A DNA stretch of 64,000 nucleotides from Daphnia pulex (Eukaryota; Arthropoda; Branchiopoda; Diplostraca; Daphniidae), in the NCBI RefSeq assembly GCF_021134715.1, contig NC_060019.1:12786001-12850000 (forward strand), in the 5' to 3' direction. Made by a program: the position numbers and the translations under genes. A model generated the notes under the pieces. It was not told the origin of the DNA. It was given only the letters and a program-made list of their open reading frames with translations, and ran no database searches. Positions 36,985 to 48,548 of this stretch are shown here, one piece after another (position 1 is the stretch's first letter; the number at the start of each line of letters is the position of its first letter).

Positions 36985-39455
36985 ATGATTGAGATGATGC
37001 AAATCTCGTCTATTACGGAGAATAGTTTGATACCGATCGGTTCTACCCGGACGGGTGGTGGCTGGTCTGGTGGCAGCAAGAATGGCCGAGGTTCACGACA
37101 TCGTGGAAAGAGCAAGTTGATGGAACAAATTGATTTGTTCCTGGAAGGCATGGGTCTTTATCGCAAACAAACTGCCAGAGACGCCACATGCCTTTTCCGC
37201 GCCGTTTCGGAACAGGTTTTTTACAGCCAATGTTTTCATTACTCTGTCCGGCTTTCGTGCATTCACTTTATGGAGCGAAACCGTAACCTTTTTCCGGAGA
37301 AAATTGACGGAGAAAAGTTCGAAGACCACGCGAGGCGTATGAGGAGTCCGCGTGAGTGGGGAGGCCATTGGGAAATGCAAGCCATGGCTATCCTTTACAA
37401 GTAATAACACAGCATACAGTTATTTTTGTAGACAGTTTTGTTATTTTAATGTTTTTCTTCTAATGTTTCCAGGAAAGACTTCATTATCTTTAATGACATA
37501 AATACCGCCCCAGTACAAGTGACAGACAATAACTTTCCTGATAAAATATTGCTGTGCCGTATTGGACCGAACCATTTTGACTCGGTCTTCGCCAAGGCAT
37601 TCATAGATAATACAGCCGTCTGTCAAGGTGCCACCACAAACTTTTAAATTATTATATTGTGCTCTGTTAACTCAAGTTCTCTTTTTTTGGTGTGCAGGTT
37701 TAATTTATGAGCTACTATACGGCCAAGTCTTCGGTATGGAAGACATTGACACAGCGGTACAGGTGATGCTCTACGAGGGCAAACAATCCAAGGAACATTT
37801 TGAGGCAAGTTATCAAAGCCACTCTTATTACTTGCACAAACTTTGTTTTATAATTAATGTAATGTAGGTTTCCACTTCGTTGCGAGAAAATCAAGCGCGA
37901 CCTAATAGCGTCATCAATGTTTTGGTGAAGGGTGGTACACCGTTTCCCTACAAGGTGGCTAAAGCTTTAGATCCGCGAATGTATCGCAACGTAGAATATG
38001 ACTTATGGAATGACGAACGCAAAGGTGAATTCCCACACTTGTATTCTATTTGGACTTGTGACTTATTTCTAACGTCATTTAACAGAGTTGAAAAAGAATA
38101 ATATTTTCCACAACGAGATTTTACAAATTGGTTCCAAGTGTATGGTGACAATCAATGACAATCCCAATCACCAGTACCCGGCCTATATCCAGGACATGCA
38201 GCCTGACAAGGGGCCCGTCACGGTGTTCGTCGAAGTATTGGGAGAAATGTAAGTTTCACTAAATGTTTTTCTCTTCATATATCAATTTTTTAAAACTCCA
38301 CTTTCTTCTAGGTGTACTGTTCCTTATGACAACATTGAACCTATTGTGCTGCCATTAGCAAAGACCCGTTGTTTGTTTATAAACGGGACGCAGCTACACA
38401 CACAGACTACTCAGTCTGTTCGCTTCCGCAGATTTAAACCAGGACGTATTGGTGAAAAAAATAGTACTTTGCGTGAAATCACCGACAAGATTCAAAGCTC
38501 ACTGCCGAAAATTCAATCTGCCATGGATTTCAACAACAATCAAGCGGTAATTACTTTGAAAACTAGAAATGTTGCACGATAATGAATTTTTATGTTTTTG
38601 TAATTTAAGATTAATCAAACTGTCGTGTTATGGAGTCACAATGGCAACAACAATTCTAACAGCAATAGCAATTCCGGAACCAATTCTCCAGAATCCTTTG
38701 GCAGCCGAGAGACACACTGCTCGATGGATTCTACTGAAACGTCACATTCAGTAAATGGTCCACCACAAGTTGAATCTCCGTACTATGTAGTGTCTCCGCC
38801 TTCGCAACCTCAACAATGGGGAATGTATCAGCCCATTCCTCCTTGTCCACCTCCGCAAATTTCGTATGCACAGCAAGCACAACAACAGCATCAGCAACAG
38901 GCGGTGCAGATGCCGACTCCTTTGTACGTGACATTCTCTGATGGAACCACAATGCTCGTACCTCATCGAATTCACGATGCTTCCCAGCAGCAACAACAAC
39001 AACAAACTCCTCCAAGTAAAACGACGGTTAAATTCCTTTTTCTAATTATTTTGACTAATTTTTGTTTCTCACTAACAGTGATGTACCATTACGATCCTTC
39101 TGGTATTCCACCAACTGCGTCCTTTCCTCCACAGTTTGGAATGGTGGGCGAAAACATTGACCAACAACTGGAGAATGTTGGTATGAATTTAGAACAGCAG
39201 CTTGTTCTCCATCAAGAAGATGGCTATGGTTCGTCGTTACCTTCGCTTATGCAAATTCCGACTGGCTCCCTTGGGTACTGGCCAGCGGAGCAACAGCAAA
39301 TCCCACACCATCTTTTACCAACTGGCTTCTGTCCTCCGCCACCACCACCACCTCACCATCACATGCAGCAACAACAGTGTGCTAACCCGCCGGTAATTAA
39401 TGCCGGAGAAATGACTCCAATGACTGTCTTTTTCTCATCTCCTTTCCCTTATTAG
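36985..39455 (+). CDS. OTU-domain deubiquitinase with Tudor-like domain (OTU/OTUD4 type)
   Basis: Eight exons: 36985-37400, 37473-37627, 37698-37804, 37868-38024, 38086-38248, 38312-38546, 38610-39015, 39079-39455; 671 residues. The OTU domain spans residues about 50-190: [12 protein letters not shown] carries the catalytic Asp and Cys, and GPNHFDSVF the catalytic His, so it should be an active cysteine protease, unlike fly Otu in which the Cys is lost. The Tudor-like segment (about 290-360) includes YPAYIQDM and [10 protein letters not shown]. The C-terminus is Asn/Gln/Pro-rich low complexity, as in Otu and OTUD4, proteins that bind RNA in granules. Intron 3 is a GC-AG intron (GAG|GCAAGT at 37805). 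Introns are 60-73 bases. An AATAAA lies 132 bases past the stop. Otu versus OTUD4 is not resolved. Confidence 0.9.
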
Positions 39456-39586
39456 CTGAGTAATTAATTTTCTATCCGATTTCGACGAATAGCAGTGTTT
39501 TCCATACGCGTGCGTACCATATCATTGCGAGTAATGAAATTTCTTCTAGGGACTATTGAACCCATCCACTATTATACAAAAGAAAA

Positions 39587-39592
39587 AATAAA
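39587..39592 (+). terminator. Poly(A) signal of the OTU gene
   Basis: AATAAA 132 bases after the stop codon and before the end of the convergent SRA1 coding region. Confidence 0.5.
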
Positions 39593-39728
39593 CCCTATCT
39601 TATGTTTAGGGTTATATCAAGTATCATTTAACCGTTTCTACGTTTTGTTAAGAAGAAAAAACAAAGTGAATATCTACTTTTCTGTTTTCGCCCATTCGTA
39701 TTTAGATGCAATACAAACACCATACAAT

Positions 39729-40406
39729 TTATAATTCAACTTGTTTTGTTTCCATTTGAGTAACAATATTCTTAATCACCATAATCCAGCTGGCACATTC
39801 AGATGTGTAATCTACGGCCAGAGCAACTCTGACATTTTCAGCTTTGGTGAATTCTCTTTTCTCCAAAGATGTACACATTGTTTCTAATCTTTGACGAATA
39901 TCCAGATTCAATTTTCCGTCTTTCCAGTTAGAAAACAAATGCTGCAGGCGCTTGTTGAAATCTTCTTGCTTTTCTGATTCAACATAATTTGTCAGACTGT
40001 CAACTAGAATTCTGGAAACTGTTGCCAAACTTGATTCAAGCTGCTCCCTGGTCTCCATCATAGGTGTTCCACTTGGTTTTTCACTTGGTAATAAGACAGA
40101 AGTTGATTGTGGGGATGTTGTTAAGTTAACTGCCGGTGGAGGTAGACCAATGGGTGGAAGAGATGTTGCTGGATTTTGGGATGTTGTAGACCCACCACTC
40201 AGAGGAAATGCAACCCTTTTATTCAGTAAAGTTTTTCTGGCAGTATTCACATTCTCTTCAGACTTGGCATCACCTTGCTGGTAAGAAAAAACGGGAGGAT
40301 CGTTCCAAGCACGATCATGATTTCCTTGTATAACAAATTTGAAAGTTCAATTTTCTCTCTAAAAGATGTACAGTAAAAAAATCAAAATACCTGGACGAAA
40401 GGCCAT
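39729..40406 (-). CDS. SRA1: Steroid receptor RNA activator 1 protein (SRA1/SRAP)
   Basis: Two exons on the minus strand: 40406-40391 (MAFRPG) and 40324-39729, 203 residues. The N-terminal motif after the intron, GNHDRAWNDPPVFSY, and the C-terminal four-helix region (residues about 95-195, including LFSNWKDGKLNLDIRQRLE and YTSECASWIMVIK) match SRA1. A Pro/Ser/Thr-rich linker separates them. In vertebrates the gene gives both a coregulator RNA and this protein, whose C-terminal domain has a PRP18-like fold. RNA function here cannot be judged. Only 273 bases separate its stop from that of the convergent OTU gene, so the 3' UTRs may overlap. Confidence 0.9.
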
Positions 40407-40688
40407 TATTTTTTATAAGGAGCTGAAAACTTTCAAGTCAGTTAAACTGGAATGGCTGATTGAATTCAGCTAGTTCCTAGCTGATTGTTTTTTTAGTTTT
40501 TTTTTAGAAACGTCACTTTTCTCTTTTCGCCACACGTCACGTCGCTTTGTTAAATTGTTTTTCGTCTGCTCCTGTGTTGATTATTCTTTTAGTTCGTCTG
40601 CTAGTAGTCTGAAGTGAAGTTTCAAAAGATTTCGTTACTGCTGAATGGACATTAAGTTATTTATTATATTTATTAATGCCTAAAAAGA
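40407..40688. promoter_or_regulatory. Short divergent promoter SRA1 / FASTKD
   Basis: Only 282 bases lie between two start codons on opposite strands, so the two genes very probably share a bidirectional promoter. It is T-rich with CACGTCACGTCG at 40534-40545, which resembles overlapping CRE/E-box elements. No TATA box is evident. Confidence 0.5.
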
Positions 40689-42790
40689 ATGGATAAAGTT
40701 ATTAGAAGGATCCCACACGTTCTCTCATTAACAAACCAAAACTTTACCAGAAGAATAGAATGGCGCTCTTGGCTCTCTTCAAAAAGCATACCGGCGAATA
40801 AGTCGTTGTTATTCAAACCTGATGGCAAAGATAATTATTCAGATAAAGACGATCCATTTACGTTACTTTTGAATAATTTAACGCAGAAAAAAGTTCATGT
40901 TAATAATCGTGTCCCTACTGCTTCTTTGGATGAACCTTTAAAGTCATGCACAACACAATTGATGGGAAAACAATTTTCCCGGCACGATTTCTACAACCAA
41001 TTTATTGAGTGTATTGAAAAGCAGGATACTGACTTTAAATCAGAAGAATGCAATAATCTTATTGAAAATTTGTCAACAACTTTACATCTCCTGAGTGATG
41101 AACAACTCATAAAAATCATTGATTGCCTTAGCATCATCCCAGGAAATTATAGTCTAACATTAAAATTGGATGAAGAATGCTGCAAGCGCTCAACAAAATG
41201 GGACAAAAATATCTACTTTAAAGCTGCTTGGACATTTCTTCAACTCAAAACTTCCAATCGTCCATTGCATCTACAGAAGAAAATTGTGTTAGAGTTTGCT
41301 CAAGAAGTTCAACAAATGACTCCTCAAGAATTGGTAAAGTATTTGGTAATTCTGAAACAATTTCGAAAATTTCCCAAAACAGTTAATAAGATACACATAG
41401 AAAATAGACTTTCCAAAGTGCTGGATAGCCTTTCCATCGAAGATTTAGGCCTGGTTTGTTCAGCTTTCTTTGAGTGCAACGAAGCAATAAAAAATCTTGA
41501 ACTGGTTGGACGACTGGTTGAACGGTTGCTTATTGGTGCAAGCTCCACCGACGATAAAACAGTAGGCTCCATGCTGAAACTCTTTCGAAGGAGCAGCAGT
41601 GATCCCGGACATTATGCCAAACAAGTGCTGGATATTCAACCAATGCTGTGCAATCTAGTTCCTAATTGGAATCTTAAAGTTCTTATACAGTTAGCAGCGG
41701 TTTGTAGCAGTTTGCTTTTTTATCATCCAGTTACCATCGAGCTAGTTACACAAAAGTTTCTCATTTGTATGAAAGAAGCCCGACTTAAAGACTTGGAACG
41801 ATTATCTATGGTTATTGCCATGTCTGCTTACCATTCTCCCAGCATTGACCTTTTCTGGGACGCGCTAGGAAAAGAGTTTGCCGGAAAGGAGAGACAAAAT
41901 GAAATATACCAGTATCCACATTCATTTATTTCTCTAACTAATTACGCCGTTGTAGCGAATCACTATTCCGAGCAACTGTTGCGAATTGCTTTAAGCCCCG
42001 ATTTTGTAATCCAATCAAAAAGTACGTAATCTTATTCTAGAATGATGATTTTTAAATTAATTAATTTTTACTTTGTTTAGGCTATGCAGAGAAGTTTTCA
42101 TATCAGAGTACCAAACGTGAATTGTTGAACATAGACTGCTCCTTGGGGATCGAGAGACCAGAATATTGCGGACCAAGATTGTCTCCGATTGATGCAAAAG
42201 CATTTGAGAAGGTACAATAAAATAAATGTTAGGGCCAATTTTGGGATAATGATTTACTGTTATTTTTATAGCTGTACAGAAAACCCTTGCCGAATATGGA
42301 CGACCCAAGCTTATTAAACAGTCATGATGCTTTTCTCGTGTCGCTATTGAATACGGTGAAGGATATTCTTGGAGAAAACAGTCCTGCTTCGTTGGTTTAT
42401 CTGCAGCCACATTTTACTACGCCAGGTTAGGGTTTCGCGAAATAAATTCCTATTGCATTAACATGATTCACGTTTTTTGAATTTTTTTTAGATATTGTTT
42501 TTAGTCTGAATGGCTATAAGGTGAACAAATCTTTTACCTTATCGAAAGACAATTGTGGAGTTCAGCGCTGTGTTTTGGTGGGTGGATCTAGGAACATGTT
42601 TTCAAGGTTCAGTGATCAGCCGATGGGTCCGCTGCGGATGAAAGTTCGTCAACTTCAGTGCATGGGATGGAATGTTATTGTGATCCCGTGGAATGAATTT
42701 TTTAATGCAAGCAAACGAGATCGACTAGGTAAATTAGCACTAATAAACAACAAAATTCGAGAAACCATGAGAAAATTAAAAAATGATTGA
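40689..42790 (+). CDS. FAST kinase domain-containing protein with C-terminal RAP domain (mitochondrial RNA regulator)
   Basis: Four exons: 40689-42021, 42081-42211, 42272-42425, 42492-42790; 638 residues, all phases agree. The N-terminus is basic and hydroxylated without acidic residues for about 25 positions (MDKVIRRIPHVLSL), fitting a mitochondrial presequence after the first Asp. The body is a helical repeat array with FAST-type blocks (LVKYLVILKQF and NLVPNWNLKVLIQLAAVCS). The last 60 residues form the RAP domain (GPLRMKVRQLQCMGWNVIVIP), a PD-(D/E)XK-like fold thought to act on RNA. FASTK-family proteins control stability and processing of mitochondrial mRNAs. Which of FASTKD1-5 this is cannot be told; the length is closest to FASTKD3 and FASTKD4. 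Confidence 0.88.
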
Positions 42791-42791
42791 G

Positions 42792-42797
42792 AATAAA
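42792..42797 (+). terminator. Poly(A) signal of the FASTKD gene
   Basis: AATAAA immediately after the stop codon, implying a very short 3' UTR. Other signals further downstream cannot be excluded. Confidence 0.45.
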
Positions 42798-44044
42798 TGT
42801 AGTTAAAAAAACGTCAATTCAAACTAATAATTTTTACATGGAATTTTACATTATATTTTGAAGAAATGAAGTTGTAGGCCTATTTATCCGTTTACAAAGA
42901 ACATGCAAAAACGCATTTCTTTTTCTTAATAATGGCTCACATAATTATTATTCGCTCTCATTTCTACCAGTTCGGTGGCGTTTGTTTGAGAGTTTGAGAT
43001 CACAGGTATCACTGTGACTTAGGCTGCTACACAACTTACAGTTTTTTTTTACTTTCTGACGAGTTGGACCACTTTAGTCCGCTGTGATGCACCCATGCCC
43101 AGGTATCCGTACCCGTGGCTTTATTTGATAAGCCTTTGATCATTTTCACTTTCACCTGTCAAACTCAAATTAGTCAGTTTCAGTTACTTTGCACATCCAC
43201 ATCCTGTAAAAATGTATCCGCAGTTATTATGTGGTAATTTTTTGGGGATGACTGACGATAACTATTCCACCAACAAAGCTCACTTGTTATTTTTTCGATA
43301 ATTGCTTTTTTTTATCTACTAAATGTATTTCACGGAGATGAAAAATATTTGGTTTATTTTCCGTCCGTGGATGCTAAGGGCTGTCACTAGGTGGCTAAAT
43401 ATTTCAGTGTGTTTAGGGATTGAACTATTCAGCTCTAGTGTGTTGGTTAGGATGTAGGGGGGTGGGTCATCAAAGATCAAACTGTCAATGTCAAAGTGCT
43501 GAGCATTGACGAAGTATACTTTCTTTTGCTGTCGAGACGCTGTCCGAGTAAGTTTAATTTACTCATTTCTGGGTACTTTCTTAACGTGACATTTTTGATC
43601 ATAGACATGGTAATTCATCTTTTATTCTTTTTTGAAAAATGTAATTTTTTGTTTGGTTCATTATGTTTAACATTGCCTTTAATTCCTAATTGGCAACTGC
43701 TTGTGGCCTGCTATACATTTCCACAAGGTCGTCTCTTGCTGCATAGTGCACGTTTCGTTCCATGCAGAACAGTAAAAGTAATCGTGTTGCTGAACTTTTT
43801 AATTTGAGACTTCATTTCTGAATTAAATATGTTACTTTGTTTCAAATAGTAATTGAGTTTTAACATTCTATCAATCATTGAGTAGTAGTAAGCTCTGAGC
43901 TTTATTGTGTTTTGTTTTGCAAATTGTTTCAATATCCAGCTGAGTTATGCAAGAGCTTTTGCAGACATACACTTAATTTGTTAGATAGCTCGAGTGGGTT
44001 AGCATTTGTCTCAATTTTAGTCGACGTAAAAAGCGTGTGTGCTA

Positions 44045-44730
44045 CCACAGACTAAGAGGGTAAAGACTACGATCGGGGATAGGGCTAAGAGGAATGCTTG
44101 AAGCGATGCTCGTCCTATGCCGTATGGTGGCGCGTCGAGCACACTCTACCAAAGCCATTATTTTTCCTTTTTCCCTACTGATATGAGTCTTCACACACCG
44201 TAAATTTGTAAGTGAACCATTAATATTTCAATAGTGAATTTTTGTGTAAATATAGCTTAGATACCCCCCATGTTGTGTGAATTTTTTCAAATTTCTATGT
44301 GATCTCTAGACACAATCTATAAATTCCATTATTAAACCCCCTTTTTGCCCATTTTCAGGGCCAGGAAACAGCGTTTCACGATTTTCAGGCCCATTTCAGA
44401 AAATCTTGAAACGCTGTTTCCTGGGTTTGAAAATGGGCAAAAGGGGGTTTAATAAATGAATTTTTAGATTGTGTCTAGAGATCCCATATAAATTTTAAAA
44501 AATTCACACAACATGGTGGATATCTAAGCTATATTTACACAAAAATTCACTATTGAAATATTAATGGTTCACTTACAAATTTACGGTGTGTGAAGACTCA
44601 TATCAGTAGGGAAAAAGGAAAAATAATGGCTTTGGTAGAGTGTGCTCGACGCGCCACCATACGGCATAGGACGCGCATCGCTTCAAAGGGGTTTATAGCC
44701 GTTCGTAGTCTTTACCCTCTTAGTCTGTGG
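44045..44730. mobile_element. Palindromic (foldback) MITE-like DNA transposon
   Basis: The two halves are inverted copies of each other over almost the whole length (about 330 bases per arm, with only scattered mismatches and one divergent patch after the first 28 bases). The ends read CCACAGACTAAGAGGGTAAA and its complement. The element is flanked by TGCTA at 44040-44044 and 44731-44735, a 5-base target-site duplication. There is no coding capacity, so it is non-autonomous. The high arm identity suggests recent insertion or ongoing arm homogenisation. Superfamily unresolved. Confidence 0.88.
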
Positions 44731-44938
44731 TGCTACTTATGTGTATTTGTTAGGATATGATTTAGACATTGAATTTTTGATTTAGATGACAGATTATAAC
44801 ATTCTACATCTGTACAAGAGCTTTGTAAAAAGATTTTAATCCCCACATGAAGGCTTGTAATTTTTTAAAATAAAACAGTAGTTGCCCTTTTTTCAAATTT
44901 GAAAATGTAATTGGTTTGTTTTCCTTTGATTTATAGGA

Positions 44939-45235
44939 TTTTTGGTTTGTTTGATGTTGGAGCTGCTAATGGTGTTGATGCAGCGTTCATGGTGTGAGCA
45001 GTGGTTTTGCAGTAATTTTCCAGTCGAGATGTCTTGAAATGGAGCTTGTGCAGACATTCAGTTCAACATCATACTTCAATGTGTTATTTGCCCATGCTGG
45101 TGTTCTTGCAGTGTTGAACCGTTGTGCAAAATAGTCGATGTTGCCTGGTGGCTGTCGAGTATGTTTTATCGGCTGCCTTTTGTCGATGTGTCGTCTCGTC
45201 ACTTGCCACCTGTACACACGTTAAGGTAATGCTTG
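44939..45235 (-). repeat. Dispersed repeat family, copy A (minus orientation)
   Basis: The reverse complement aligns by eye with 51030-51220 and 51315-51590: shared words include GCACCAGGCAACATCGACTA (one base different here), ACACATCGACAAAA, AATAACACATTGAA and TGAACTGAATGTCTGCACAA-like segments. It directly abuts the decayed YYT gene copy on its right. Confidence 0.7.
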
Positions 45236-45349
45236 ATGGCTAGTTCCGTATAATTATCGACTTGTAAATGGCTCCAACTTACTATACCGCCAAAGTTGTA
45301 TGTAAAGCAAAGTGTATGTAATGTTGTATGTTTATTTTTCTGTTTCAGT

Positions 45350-45710
45350 TACTACACCGAGGCTCAAACTTACTGCATCACCAACGCGGCCGAAAACTAC
45401 GCCGAAGCGCCTGAGTTATACTCTGCCCCAAGCTAACAACCACAACTGAGGTGGCCGAGTACTTCGTAGCCCCGAATTACTACGTAGCTGCTTCTTCGTA
45501 CTACGTTGAACTAAAATACTACACACTGAGACTTCAGTCTACAACACCACAACCAACGCTTCACTTAACTACTAAACCGAAGTCCCTTAGTACTACATCG
45601 AAAAGGTCGAATATCACATAGCCACGTACGGTGCTCCAGATTACTATCTCGAGGAACCTAAGTATTCAAAAGCTTCTACCAGTGCTCCTGAGTATAATAT
45701 TCTTGAATAT
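45350..45710 (+). pseudogene. Decayed copy of a Tyr-Tyr-Thr / Ala-Pro repeat protein gene (block 1)
   Basis: Starting at 45354 the frame reads YYTEAQTY, then NYAEAPELYSAPS before a stop at 45438. In the following bases shifted frames continue with TEVAEYFVAPNYY and SYYVELKYYT. This is the periodic APxYYTxA pattern of a repetitive secreted or cuticle-like protein family that I associate with Daphnia. Stops and frame changes show it is broken. It is interrupted about every 60-100 bases, so no single intact product is possible. Confidence 0.65.
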
Positions 45711-45943
45711 CAAAATTATTTGTGTCTAGTTGATTAAAGGAGAGAAAGGGGAAAGGAATCAGTCGATAGATAATATCCAACACGGTCACAGTAAATGCAG
45801 TGCACCATTCGTCATCAACTGCCATCTTTGTTGTATCACTAGTTCGCAATCAAGGGTAAATATTTTTGCTTTACATAGAATTTAAATGAGCTCTACTATA
45901 TTTTGCTAATATGCCAGTTGTTATTACATATTTATGTTAATTA

Positions 45944-46480
45944 TTGTTTAGGTTACTATGGCGCCATGATGTGTTAGGTGTTGTATCGTTGATGGCTGGG
46001 TCAACCGCGGTTTTACCGATGTTTCGTGTGTATGGTGGATATCAAGCGACAGCAGCGAAAGAACTACACCACGTCGCCGCCTTACTACACAAAGTCAACA
46101 TACGCAACACTACTTACTACACCAAGGAGCTGTTAAATACTCGATACCAAGGCCTCAGAGTACAACAGAAAATTATGCTGCTCCAAGTTTCTACACCGAT
46201 GTATTACTCTGCCCCGAGTCACATCATGAAGCGCCTGAGTACTACACCGAGTCTTCCAAGTTCTACACCATCAAAGCTCCAAGGTGCAACCTTAGACATA
46301 ACACTACAATCTACGTTTTTCTAGCTCACCACTCTGATGCTCCAAATTACTTTTCTGCTCACAGCTACACCACCGAGGCTACAGCTTAATACACCACCAA
46401 GAGGTTGAATACTACACCGAAGCATCCAAGTACTTCACTACAACCTACTGCTGCCCATTATTCGTCTAACTGCCTCGTGT
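45944..46480 (+). pseudogene. Decayed copy of the YYT repeat gene with signal-like start (block 2)
   Basis: After an acceptor-like TTTAG at 45951 a hydrophobic stretch (VLGVVSLMAGSTAVLP) resembles a signal peptide. Then come YTTSPPYYTKS, a frame change, YYTKELLN, another change, AAPSFYTD, EAPEYYTESSKFYTIKAP and DAPNYF before a stop near 46388. An open frame of 126 codons exists at 45944-46324 but it leaves the repeat frame twice, so I call it a relic. Confidence 0.6.
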
Positions 46481-46609
46481 TAAATCGGTTTCTAATCATA
46501 GGTAAATATTCATTTTTATTCCCAGTTGTGGATCAATTCTATCTCATTTTTGGTTGTTGATAAGAACAGTAAATTTTATGTTCATTGTTTCATTGACTAG
46601 ATATCGCTG

Positions 46610-46820
46610 ATGTTGATGTGTGTTTTGTTGATGGCTGGGTTGATCAATGTTGTACTGATGTCTCCTGGAAATGGCTGATACCAAACCACCACACCGCTGC
46701 CAAACTACACAACAACGAGGTCTCCAAGTACTACACCACTGTAGGACGGAATATTACAAGATTATGTATGCTGCTCCTGCCTACTACACCAAGGCCCCTA
46801 AACTCTTACTGGTTGTCTAC
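46610..46820 (+). pseudogene. Decayed copy of the YYT repeat gene (block 3)
   Basis: The ATG at 46610 gives MLMCVLLMAGLINVVLM, a signal-like start similar to block 2, soon followed by frame changes. Repeat pieces are readable in different frames: EVSKYYTTVG at about 46720 and YAAPAYYTKAPK at about 46768. No intact frame joins them. Together with blocks 1 and 2 this suggests a decayed tandem array. Confidence 0.55.
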
Positions 46821-47044
46821 TATAATATTGTGTCGGTCTTGTGTTACATCCGTTTAGTGTATAATTCAGACTATTTGATGGTATTTCGTTTCGCTATGTG
46901 GAATATTGCAACTGAGGTTGGTGAAAGTTCTTTGACACGAAGTTAAAACTGCGGTTGTCTCAAGCGATGTTAAGAATATTTACGGAATACTTGAAACTGA
47001 AACCTGAAATAACATGTTGAATTTTGAAAAATTAAGTGCTATTT

Positions 47045-47310
47045 CATCTTGTCATGTATTAACTCATTAAAATATACAATATACAATCAAATTAAACAAA
47101 TACAAAATCTAAACTTTGATAAATTAACATTTTAGAAAAAAATATTTAAAAATAATTTAATTAAATAAATTATTGTAAAAAAATTTTTAAATATATATTT
47201 TATTCAATTCAATTAAATTGAATTAGATTTAATTAAATTAAATAAAATTTTAATTTCATTAGATAAAATTTTGATTGAATTAAATTAAAGTTAATTGAAT
47301 TAAATACATT
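47045..47310. repeat. Very AT-rich simple sequence (AATTA-type)
   Basis: Almost only A and T with recurring AATTAAATTA words in both orientations. No coding potential; possibly the decayed end of a mobile element. Confidence 0.75.
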
Positions 47311-48548
47311 TTATTCCCAAAATGATAAAAAATTCAATAAACAAAGCGTCCGGTACAAGACAATTGTTTTATAGGTACAAGTTTTAAAACAATTTATACC
47401 CAAATAAAACAAACCTAACTCTTTTGTCTCATTTGGGTGATTAACCAGAGCACTCTTTTCCTCCTGGTTGTCATATTGGTTTTCACCAATGGATGAAGTC
47501 CATGATAAGCAGCGAAGGACTTACCCTGTAGGTAGAACATTTATTAGGACAAAAGTTATTTTAAATACAATTTTAGCGACAGAAAGCAATACCTCAAATC
47601 AAGATGGCCTGTTTACAGTTTCATGAAGTAAAAGGGGATGTTCAAGGGTAGCAGCCAACTGGTTACCTTGACTGTGTAGTCAGTCCTATTTCTTCAATGG
47701 ACATGTCTTCTCATAAAGTCTGTCATGCAATGTTAGAAACCTAGGAACCTGAAAATAAAAAATAAAGTCACCTTGTCTATAATTTGTGGTATCAATGTGC
47801 TTGTTGTCTATGATCTAAAAGAATAATTAAACTTAAACATTAGATAGACGTAAGTGCAGAAGAATACTTAAAATACAAATAAGAAAGCAACAAAATAAGT
47901 TAAGTGACATGACAAGTAAACTTACACACGAAACCACCAATCAGTTATCCAAGGTTCTCTAGAAGATGGAATGAGAGATTGGTCCATGTGTGGGGTTGGT
48001 GATCTGGCAAGTCCCATAGAATGATTCAGCCGATAATAGTGATGGATCCTTATAAAAGATGAGAAGAATACATGTTCCAGAAATACTGTACTATAAAGCT
48101 AGCATTGGTTGTTACCACTCTGTCATTTGGATGAAATATCACATATTTAGTAGGATACTGTCAGGTTTTTTAACACAATAGTTGACAGCACAGGTTTCAT
48201 GCACCTTTCACATTTTCTCCTGGAAATGGATGATAAATGATGATGTTATTAAACACATGAACGGTAAAGAACACATGCCAAACAAATTGCACACGAAATC
48301 TAGTCAATTTACCAGCGAATTCATTGGGAATTTTCGAAGAAAATAGCTAGCTAAACTTTTGGCAACGAGCCACCATAAGCCCATATCTGACACAACAAAC
48401 AACATTCTTTCACGCCATCTATTTGTCACACGTCCAAACTCACTATCTAAAGGACTGGCCTTAGATAGTCAAAATAGTCATAAAAGTAATCAAAAAGACC
48501 ATTTATCTTTGCTTAAAATTAGCATGGAGTCTTTAGAATTCTACAGAG

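Noticed and set aside
43985-44040. tRNA-like A-box (TAGCTCGAGTGGGTTAGCA)
   Set aside because: No B-box and no cloverleaf could be drawn before the transposon begins at 44045. At most a tRNA-derived fragment.
45944-46324. 126-codon open frame as an intact gene
   Set aside because: The recognisable YYT repeat changes frame more than once inside it, so the open frame is chance retention in a relic.
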